Shown in pieces: positions 1-4,522 of a stretch of 5,095 nucleotides of DNA. The notes under the pieces were generated by a model. That model had not been told where the DNA came from. It ran no database searches and was given only the letters and a program-made list of their open reading frames with translations. This DNA is from Anaerolineae bacterium. Lineage in GTDB: Bacteria > Chloroflexota > Anaerolineae > JAFGEY01. The stretch covers positions 1 to 5,095 of the forward strand of contig JAFGIE010000130.1 of assembly GCA_016929775.1 (NCBI GenBank), given 5' to 3'. Numbering within the stretch: the first letter of the stretch is position 1; each line of letters begins with the position of its first letter. The translations under genes were made by a program, and so were the position numbers.

Positions 1-2553
1 GTGGTCGACGTCGAGGCCTACGCCGAGGGACGCCTGATCGGCGGCTTCCGCAAGCTCTTCCGCCCGCCGGTGCCGATCCACCGTCCCCGGGACCCGGTTT
101 ATGCCGAGTCCGAGATCTCGATCGACCCCTATCCGGTGCTGCCTGGAAAATCGACCAAGCTCGGCGTCGAGGTCTTCAACCCAACCCCCTACGACCGGGT
201 GGTCGAAGCCACGTTCAGCGTTGCACCCTTTGGGATCGGCCTCCCGTTCAAGGCAGACGGGATCACGCCGAACCCGATCATGATCTACGTGCCCGCGCAC
301 GGCGCCGCACGCGGACATGTGATCTGGACCCCGCCGCCCTCGGTACGCGGCAAGGTCTGCGTCCAGGTCGAGCTCGAGATCGACGGCCACGTGATGTGGA
401 GCCGGCGCAACATCGACGTAGGTGAACCGCTGCGCCCCGGGATCCCGCACAGCATGACCTTCCCCGTGAGCACAGACACCTACACGGAGCCGGTGACGAT
501 CACGCTCGGCGTGATCCGACACAAAGGAGAGTGGGACGTCAGCCTGTCGCACGAGACGCTGACCGACGTGCAGCCGGGCGAAACCGTCCCCGTCACCCTG
601 ACGGTCACGCCGCCGTTCACGGTCACGCTGGGCAGCGGTGAGCCGATCGCCGACGTCGAAGCCTACGTCGAGGGGCGGCTGCTCGGCGGATTCCGCAAGC
701 TGGACGTGCCACCGATCCCGCTCCACAAGCCGCACGAAAAGGGGTACGCCGAATCCGAGATCCGGATCGATCCCTATCCGCCGCGCGAGGGCGAGCCGAC
801 GCAGGTCAGCGTGGACGTACAGAACACGAGCGAGCAACCCATGACCGTCGACCTGACCTTCGGGTGGGCCAAGTTCGGCATGGGCATCCCCTTTACCACG
901 ACGGGCGTGATGCCCTACACACGCTCGGTTACCCTCAGCCCCGAGATGACGGCGACCGCTTCCGTGACGTGGATCCCCCAACTGTCCGGCGTGCAGTGCG
1001 TGCGCGTCCTGCTCGACGATCCCGAAGGCGTTTACGGGCGCCAGGAGAGCCAGCGCAACGTCGACGTGATCGAGGAGCCGCCCTGCGGCGAGACCAAGGT
1101 CTTTAGCTTTACCGTGTACAACGACACCCCCTTCAGCATGACGGTAGACATCGGGATGGTCACCTTTAACGTCCCGGCAAACTGGGTGGTGACCACGGTG
1201 CCGAGCGACACGCTCGAACTGGGCCCGTTCAGCGAGGGCACGGTGACGGTCACGGTCGAGATCCCGTGTCCGGAGACGGCAGCAGAGTGGCGGGCACAGC
1301 GCGAGATCGCCGTCCTACAGCAGGGCTCCGGCGGGGTGCCCACGATCGACGTGGAAGGCTATGCAGGTGGAGACCTAGTAGGCGGGATCGAGATCCAGTT
1401 CACAAGCCCGCTGCCGGCGCCATCCGACCTGTCGGCAACCGCCATCTCGCACGCACAGATCGGCCTCAACTGGACCGACAACTCGACAGATGAGACGGCG
1501 TTCCACATCGAGCGATCGCCGGATGGCGTGGACGAATGGACCGAGGTCGCCGCAGTCGCTTCCGACGAGACGTCGTACAGCGATGGCAGCCTGCAGTGCG
1601 AGACGACGTACTATTACCGGGTCCGCGCCTTCCGCAGCGGCGACGGAGTCTACTCGAGCTACAGCGATGTGGCGAGCGACACGACGGGCATGTGCCCGCC
1701 AGACCCACCCACCGGCGTCGCCGCCAGCGATGGCGCCTACACCGACCGAGTCGCTGTGACCTGGGAGAGCGTCTCCGGCGCTACCGAATACGAGGTCTAC
1801 CGCGCTACCTCTGCCGCCGGAGCCAAGGTCTTTCAGGCAAGCGCCTCGATGACCACCTATGACGACACGACAGCCACTCCTGGCGCCGTCTACACCTACT
1901 GGGTCACCGCGTGCAACGCGTCTGGCTGCAGCGACTATAGCGCGCCCGACACCGGTTGGCGCAAGCTCCTCGCGCCCGCAGGCGTCACAGCCAGCGATGG
2001 CGTCTACACCGACCGGGTCGCCGTGAGCTGGGACAGTGTCTCCGGCGCGAGCGAATACGAGGTCTACCGCGCCACGTCCCCTATCGGGACCAAGTTCCAC
2101 ATCGGGACCACCTCGCTGACCGCGTATGACGACGCCACGGGCACTGCCGGCGCGACCTATAGCTACTGGGTCAAAGCGTGCAGCGACCCTGGGTGCAGCG
2201 ACTATAGCGCGCCCGACACCGGCTGGCGCGCGCTCCCCGCGCCCACAGGCCTCACGGCGACCCCTGTATCGCGGACACAGATCGATCTGTCTTGGACCGA
2301 CAACTCGGCAGACGAGACCGCATTCCACATCGAGCGATCGCTCGACGGAGGGACAGACTGGGACGAGATCGCCGTTGTCGGCGCGGACGTGACCGCCTAC
2401 AGCGACGTGGACCTGGACTGCGGCACGGAATACGCCTATCGCGTGCGGGCCTACCAGAGCACGAACGGCGTCTACTCGGCATACAGCGATCCCGCAACCG
2501 CAAGGACCGCCGTATGCTCCTTTGACGTGTACCTCCCGCTCATCACGCGTTAG
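1..2553 (+). CDS. Large modular surface/secreted protein with beta-sandwich repeats and four FN3 domains (5' partial)
   Basis: The reading frame is open from the first base to a TAG stop at 2551-2553, giving 850 visible residues. The GTG at position 1 is probably an internal valine, because it falls inside a repeated motif (DVEAYxEGRLxGGFRKL) that recurs at residues 218-234 and, more loosely, at 450-467. Residues 34-248 and 249-467 form two related beta-rich modules, each with a YAESEIxIDPYP start and an RN(I/V)DV segment (136-140, 352-356). Four FN3 domains follow at about 473-565, 568-653, 657-742 and 747-839. The protein ends in VYLPLITR, a tail type common on exported Chloroflexota proteins. 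No enzyme motif, LPXTG signal or membrane segment is visible, and the signal peptide would lie upstream of the window. A structural or adhesive extracellular role is inferred from the architecture. The coding call is very secure; the exact function is unknown. Confidence 0.93.
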   Translation: MVDVEAYAEGRLIGGFRKLFRPPVPIHRPRDPVYAESEISIDPYPVLPGKSTKLGVEVFNPTPYDRVVEATFSVAPFGIGLPFKADGITPNPIMIYVPAHGAARGHVIWTPPPSVRGKVCVQVELEIDGHVMWSRRNIDVGEPLRPGIPHSMTFPVSTDTYTEPVTITLGVIRHKGEWDVSLSHETLTDVQPGETVPVTLTVTPPFTVTLGSGEPIADVEAYVEGRLLGGFRKLDVPPIPLHKPHEKGYAESEIRIDPYPPREGEPTQVSVDVQNTSEQPMTVDLTFGWAKFGMGIPFTTTGVMPYTRSVTLSPEMTATASVTWIPQLSGVQCVRVLLDDPEGVYGRQESQRNVDVIEEPPCGETKVFSFTVYNDTPFSMTVDIGMVTFNVPANWVVTTVPSDTLELGPFSEGTVTVTVEIPCPETAAEWRAQREIAVLQQGSGGVPTIDVEGYAGGDLVGGIEIQFTSPLPAPSDLSATAISHAQIGLNWTDNSTDETAFHIERSPDGVDEWTEVAAVASDETSYSDGSLQCETTYYYRVRAFRSGDGVYSSYSDVASDTTGMCPPDPPTGVAASDGAYTDRVAVTWESVSGATEYEVYRATSAAGAKVFQASASMTTYDDTTATPGAVYTYWVTACNASGCSDYSAPDTGWRKLLAPAGVTASDGVYTDRVAVSWDSVSGASEYEVYRATSPIGTKFHIGTTSLTAYDDATGTAGATYSYWVKACSDPGCSDYSAPDTGWRALPAPTGLTATPVSRTQIDLSWTDNSADETAFHIERSLDGGTDWDEIAVVGADVTAYSDVDLDCGTEYAYRVRAYQSTNGVYSAYSDPATARTAVCSFDVYLPLITR
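7..1401 (+). repeat. Tandem ~645-nt protein-coding modules bounded by a DVExYxxGxLxGG motif
   Basis: The motif D-V-E-x-Y-x-x-G-x-L-x-G-G occurs three times, starting at nt 7, 652 and 1348 (residues 3, 218 and 450). The first two copies are 215 residues apart and the second and third 232 apart. Between them, aligned stretches recur: YAESEI(S/R)IDPYP, a (F/M)G(I/M)G(L/I)PF segment, a W-x-P strand, a CV-x-V strand and RN(I/V)DV. The copies are similar at protein level but diverged in DNA, so the duplication is old. Because the window opens just inside a motif copy, at least one further module probably lies upstream. The fold is probably an Ig-like or NEW3-like beta-sandwich, which is inference. 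Confidence 0.8.
1417..2517 (+). repeat. Four FN3-coding repeats in A-B-B'-A' order
   Basis: A (nt 1417-1695) and A' (2239-2517) are paralogous, offset by 822 nt (274 codons). They share WTDNSxDETAFHIERS and a near-identical 48-nt stretch (1471-1518 against 2293-2340, four differences). B (1714-1959) and B' (1981-2226) are adjacent and offset by 267 nt (89 codons). They share SDGxYTDRVAV, EYEVYRATS and CSDYSAPDTGW, including 29 identical bases (1927-1955 against 2194-2222). The order suggests a B domain duplicated inside an A-A' pair, or that an A-B block was copied and rearranged. FN3 assignment is from the W-x-D/x-S-x...Y-x-V-x-A pattern. Confidence 0.85.
2527..2550 (+). other. C-terminal VYLPL tail motif of the surface protein
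   Basis: The last eight codons encode V-Y-L-P-L-I-T-R, directly after the final FN3 domain and a short C-S-F-D linker. Similar short hydrophobic V-Y-L-P-L-V/I ends followed by a basic residue are frequent at the extreme C-terminus of exported Chloroflexota proteins and may be a sorting or anchoring signal. The tail itself is seen directly; the sorting role and the phylum link are from recall and inference. Confidence 0.5.
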
Positions 2554-2618
2554 CCGCCGCTCGGCGAGCGCGTCTCGCGCGCGCACACGACCACGACTTG
2601 CGTGCGCGGCAATAGTCA

Positions 2619-2657
2619 GCGGACGAGGGACGGTGGATCGACCCGCCCGTCGTCCGC
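2619..2657 (+). terminator. Strong imperfect hairpin, possible transcript 3' end
   Basis: GCGGACGA at 2619-2626 is perfectly complementary to TCGTCCGC at 2650-2657. Pairing continues inward with two single mismatches (2628-2629 with 2647-2648, and 2631-2633 with 2643-2645), giving about 13 base pairs around a 9-nt loop. It lies 65 nt after the stop of the surface-protein gene. There is no T-tract on either strand, so it is not a canonical intrinsic terminator. It could stabilise a 3' end, assist termination, or be part of a leader for the protease gene. Confidence 0.4.
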
Positions 2658-2668
2658 AAGGCGTACGG

Positions 2669-2739
2669 AGCCCGAAAAGGAGGGCTGTCGCTTCGAGCCA
2701 GGCTAGCAACCTGGAGAAATGACTTGGGTCTGGGCAGAC
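2669..2739 (+). promoter_or_regulatory. Cluster of three short inverted repeats upstream of the astacin gene
   Basis: Three inverted repeats follow closely: AGCCC/GGGCT (2669-2673 with 2682-2686, 8-nt loop), CCAGG/CCTGG (2698-2702 with 2710-2714, 7-nt loop) and GTCTG/CAGAC (2728-2732 with 2735-2739, 2-nt centre). They sit 128-198 nt before the astacin start. They could be a structured mRNA leader, or the last one an operator-like palindrome. I could not match them to a known riboswitch class. Short inverted repeats arise often by chance in GC-rich DNA, so confidence is low. Confidence 0.25.
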
Positions 2740-2854
2740 ACGCCATCGCGTCGACGCGGAGCGGCGTTGACCGCCCGGCAGACCACAAGGCGCCGGATGC
2801 CCGATTGGGGGGTGGTGGCGAGACGGTCCACCATGCGCCGCAGAACGATGACTC

Positions 2855-2860
2855 AGGAGG
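2855..2860 (+). promoter_or_regulatory. Ribosome-binding site AGGAGG of the first astacin
   Basis: AGGAGG ends 6 nt before the ATG at 2867. This is close to an ideal Shine-Dalgarno and fixes the start codon. It therefore also supports the conclusion that the protein begins at MCEEYQ without a signal peptide. Confidence 0.85.
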
Positions 2861-2866
2861 CACACG

Positions 2867-3853
2867 ATGTGTGAGGAGTATCAAGGCACCGACGTAACCC
2901 AGCGCGGCTACTTTATGTACATTTCGGAAGCGACCGGTGACGTCAAGCAAAGAGAGATCGAATTCTCGCTCGTGAATGGCCGGTGGATCTATGAGGGCGA
3001 CATCGTGATCAACACCCAGGACATCCTCGCCGCCGCCGAGGACCAGGGCAGGCGGATCCTGGCGGGCGAGCCGGTCCCCCTGGCAGATGCCAGCGCGACA
3101 GCGGTCGGCACCGTGGTCGATGGGTGCGTGATCGTCGGCGCGCAGTATCGCTGGCCCAACGGGATCATCCCGTACAGCGTTGACCTCAGCCTGCCGAACC
3201 AGGCGCGTGTCACGGACGCCATCGCCCACTGGGAAGACAACACCCCGATCCGGTTCATCGCGCGAACGACCGAGAGCGCCTATGTCCGCTTTATCCCCTC
3301 CGATGGCTGCTGGTCCTACGTCGGGCGACAGGGAAGCAGGCAGGACATTGGCCTGGCGGATGGATGCCTGCTCGGCAGTACGATCCACGAGATCGGGCAC
3401 GCCGTGGGCCTGTGGCACGAGCAGAGCCGCGAAGACCGTGACACCTTTGTGACGGTCCACTATCAGAACATCACGCCGGGGCGCGAACACAACTTTGACC
3501 GCCAGATCGCCGACGGGGACGACGTCGGCGCGTATGACTATGGCTCGATCATGCACTATGGGCGGACGGCGTTCACCAAGAATGGGTTGGACACGATCAC
3601 GCCGCCTGCCGGGGTGACCATCGGGCAGCGCAACGGGCTCAGCACGGGGGACATCCAGGCTGTGGTCTATATGTACGGCGAGCAGGTGCTCTATATCGGC
3701 AACAAGCGGACCCGTGAGCTCCACGCGCCCGGTTGCCAATGGGCACGCCTCATGTCCCCGCGGAACAAAAAGTACTTTACCACGCAGGAAGAAGCGGTCA
3801 CCAGTGGCTACAACGGCTGCTGGTACTGCATGAGGCACTTTGACACAGGCTAG
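2867..3853 (+). CDS. Astacin-family (M12A) zinc metalloprotease with C-terminal Ada-like zinc-binding domain
   Basis: This 328-residue protein is predicted to be a zinc endopeptidase. The prodomain (about 1-90) carries YEGD at 42-45, matching the astacin FxGD aspartate-switch motif in which Asp (here D45) caps the catalytic zinc. The catalytic domain starts near YRWPNG (94-99). It has the full HExxHxxGxxHExxR motif (H174, E175, H178, H184, R188) and the Met-turn SIMHY (227-231) with its conserved Tyr231. C148 and C167 fit the family's conserved disulfide. After the catalytic domain, residues 275-321 form a YIGNKxT...HxxxC...CxxC module (H286, C290, C318, C321) like the Ada-type metal-binding domain seen at the ends of many bacterial proteins. 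The start is fixed by AGGAGG at 2855-2860. No signal peptide is visible, which is unusual for astacins. The substrate is unknown. Its paralog starts at 4523. Confidence 0.95.
   Translation: MCEEYQGTDVTQRGYFMYISEATGDVKQREIEFSLVNGRWIYEGDIVINTQDILAAAEDQGRRILAGEPVPLADASATAVGTVVDGCVIVGAQYRWPNGIIPYSVDLSLPNQARVTDAIAHWEDNTPIRFIARTTESAYVRFIPSDGCWSYVGRQGSRQDIGLADGCLLGSTIHEIGHAVGLWHEQSREDRDTFVTVHYQNITPGREHNFDRQIADGDDVGAYDYGSIMHYGRTAFTKNGLDTITPPAGVTIGQRNGLSTGDIQAVVYMYGEQVLYIGNKRTRELHAPGCQWARLMSPRNKKYFTTQEEAVTSGYNGCWYCMRHFDTG
3382..3433 (+). repeat. 52-nt exact repeat over the zinc motif, copy 1
   Basis: These 52 bases, encoding IHEIGHAVGLWHEQSRE (residues 173-189), are identical base for base to 5044-5095 in the second astacin gene, including every synonymous position. 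Sequence upstream in the two genes is strongly diverged at DNA level. The match stops only because the window ends. This is a direct observation; the cause is open. Confidence 0.95.
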
Positions 3854-3877
3854 GGCGTACGGGTGTGTATCAGGACA

Positions 3878-3978
3878 GAACCGGCGCGCACGGGCGTGGT
3901 GTGCCGGGGATCGCGCGTCGCCTGGGGTCCTTTTCGCCCCCACGCTGGAGCGTAGGGGCGAGGACGGGGGTGGGCGAG
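3878..3978 (+). repeat. Tandem repeat unit, copy 1 (120-bp period)
   Basis: The 101 bases at 3878-3978 match 3998-4098 with four differences (3888, 3897, 3964, 3966 against +120), including 66 identical bases at 3898-3963. Each copy can form two hairpins. Hairpin I (3881-3907) pairs 3886-3891 with 3899-3904 and adds an outer CCG/CGG. Hairpin II (3934-3961) pairs TCGCCCC with GGGGCGA plus an inner ACGC/GCGT and a TGGA loop. A TTTT run precedes hairpin II rather than following it, so it is not a normal terminator in the + direction. It could be a dispersed intergenic element or a structured RNA. Confidence 0.9.
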
Positions 3979-4000
3979 TGCGGAGGTGGGCGAGTGCGAA
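3969..4000 (+). repeat. Two 16-nt tandem repeats in the spacer of the larger duplication
   Basis: GGTGGGCGAGTGCGGA (3969-3984) is followed at once by GGTGGGCGAGTGCGAA (3985-4000), with one difference. A related partial copy starts at 4089 (GGTGGGCGAG). These lie at the junction of the two 120-bp units, so slippage or unequal recombination here may have produced the duplication. Confidence 0.75.
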
Positions 4001-4098
4001 CCGGCGCACACGGGCGCGGTGTGCCGGGGATCGCGCGTCGCCTGGGGTCCTTTTCGCCCCCACGCTGGAGCGTAGGGGCGAGGTCAGGGGTGGGCGAG
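3998..4098 (+). repeat. Tandem repeat unit, copy 2 (120-bp period)
   Basis: This is the second copy of the element at 3878-3978. In hairpin I (4001-4027) the stem is GCACAC/GTGTGC with full Watson-Crick pairing, where copy 1 has a G-T pair (3888 with 3902). The other change in this region (4017) falls in the loop. Hairpin II at 4054-4081 is identical to that in copy 1. The copy ends about 40 nt before the YbaY-like gene, so it may lie in that gene's mRNA leader. Confidence 0.9.
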
Positions 4099-4127
4099 GT
4101 CGGGGATGGGCCCGCTTGGTAGGGAGC

Positions 4128-4131
4128 AAGG
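4128..4131 (+). promoter_or_regulatory. Ribosome-binding site deciding the start of the YbaY-like gene
   Basis: AAGG at 4128-4131 lies 7 nt before the ATG at 4139, with a second purine-rich AGGGAG at 4121-4126. An in-frame ATG at 4106 would add 11 residues (MGPLGREQGRQ) of repeat-derived sequence that do not fit the beta-strand start of the family. The 4139 start is therefore preferred. Confidence 0.6.
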
Positions 4132-4138
4132 TAGGCAG

Positions 4139-4489
4139 ATGCGGGTAGTACGTGGCAAACTGGTGCTCGACGGTTGGCGCGGGGAGCCTGGGCCCGCTAC
4201 CGTGTACGCGCGCCTGCTCGACACAAGCTGGATGGACGCCCCGGCGCGGACGATCGATCAGGTCGTGCTGACCGACGTGTGGCTCGACCAGGTCCAGGCT
4301 GAGGGATTGACCTTTTCCCTCTCAGCGCAGGAGGTGGACCCGCTCGCCCGCTACGAGGTCAGCGTGCTGGTCGACCTGGACGGCGACGGGGAGACCAGCG
4401 TAGGCGACTATCGCAGCACGTCCTCTCACCCGGTCCTGACACGCGGCTTCCCCGATCAGGTGGAGGTCCACGCGCAGCGCATCGGTTGA
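4139..4489 (+). CDS. YbaY/YscW-like small beta-sandwich protein with EF-hand-like loop
   Basis: This 116-residue protein follows the pattern of the YbaY/YscW (type III secretion pilotin-like) family: an opening strand, TVYARLLDTSWMDAPARTI (21-39), a central LTFSLSAQEVDPLARYEVSV segment (57-76) and a closing PVLTRGFPDQVEV (98-110). Between the last strands sits DLDGDGETSVGD (79-90), which has Asp at EF-hand loop positions 1, 3, 5 and 12 and may bind calcium. Classical YbaY proteins are lipoproteins, but here there is no signal peptide or lipobox, so a cytoplasmic location is expected unless the start is wrong. The gene stops 33 nt before the second astacin start, suggesting co-transcription with it. 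Its function is unknown; a role as partner, chaperone or inhibitor of the flanking proteases is speculation. Confidence 0.8.
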   Translation: MRVVRGKLVLDGWRGEPGPATVYARLLDTSWMDAPARTIDQVVLTDVWLDQVQAEGLTFSLSAQEVDPLARYEVSVLVDLDGDGETSVGDYRSTSSHPVLTRGFPDQVEVHAQRIG

Positions 4490-4510
4490 GATGCGTCCCA
4501 AGGGCGAGAG

Positions 4511-4516
4511 GGGAGG
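4511..4516 (+). promoter_or_regulatory. Ribosome-binding site GGGAGG of the second astacin
   Basis: GGGAGG ends 6 nt before the ATG at 4523, in the 33-nt gap after the YbaY-like gene. It fixes a start that aligns with the start of the first astacin: in both proteins the aspartate-switch Asp is residue 45. Confidence 0.8.
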
Positions 4517-4522
4517 GATCCC

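Larger units (their letters stand above)
2554..2866. other. Intergenic region between surface protein and astacin gene
   Basis: This 313-nt stretch has no convincing gene. It holds a small hairpin just after the stop codon (2555-2566), a GC-rich inverted repeat (2580-2586 with 2602-2608), the strong hairpin at 2619-2657, a group of three short inverted repeats at 2669-2739, and the ribosome-binding site of the next gene. A TTGACC at 2767-2772 could be read as a -35 box, but no -10 box follows at proper spacing. The overlapping frames have no recognisable protein features and look like GC-driven open frames. Confidence 0.6.
3854..4138. other. Intergenic region carrying a 120-bp-period tandem repeat
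   Basis: This 285-nt region separates the first astacin from the YbaY-like gene and is occupied mostly by the tandem duplication described separately. Because the 120-nt period is a multiple of three, frames through it stay open in both copies and give repetitive Arg/Gly-rich peptides. These have no domain signature and are treated as non-coding. No clear -35/-10 promoter pair was found. Confidence 0.6.

Noticed and set aside
2661..2740. Riboswitch such as SAM or c-di-GMP type
   Set aside because: The CCAGG-CTAGCAA-CCTGG hairpin faintly recalls motifs of these classes, but the conserved core bases and overall helix arrangement could not be matched.
2767..2795. Sigma70-type promoter with TTGACC as -35 box
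   Set aside because: At 17-nt spacing the expected -10 position reads GCGCCG, so there is no believable -10 element.
1375..2865. Long antisense open frame (496 codons, - strand)
   Set aside because: It lies opposite the FN3-coding region and the gap, is rich in Arg, Ala, Gly and Val, and has no domain signature. The + strand has clear FN3 repeats, so this is a GC-driven shadow.
3931..3961. Intrinsic terminator at hairpin II of the tandem repeat
   Set aside because: The T run precedes the stem on the + strand, and on the - strand the stem is followed by A residues. Neither orientation gives a stem followed by a T-tract.
3878..4098. CRISPR array
   Set aside because: There are only two copies, the unit is about 100 bp, and no short regular repeat-spacer pattern or cas gene is present.
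2543..4129. Long antisense open frame (528 codons, - strand)
   Set aside because: It runs opposite the astacin gene, whose catalytic motif, Met-turn and ribosome-binding site are unmistakable. Its repeated peptide segments come only from the 120-bp tandem repeat.
4106..4138. Earlier in-frame ATG for the YbaY-like gene
   Set aside because: The extra 11 residues are encoded at the edge of the repeat region, are not family-like and do not form a signal peptide. The ATG at 4139 has better placed AAGG.
3840..4148. Repetitive + strand frames through the tandem repeat (also 3865-4122)
   Set aside because: They stay open because 120 is divisible by three and the DNA is GC-rich. Starts lack good ribosome-binding sites, one begins inside the astacin gene, and the peptides are low-complexity.
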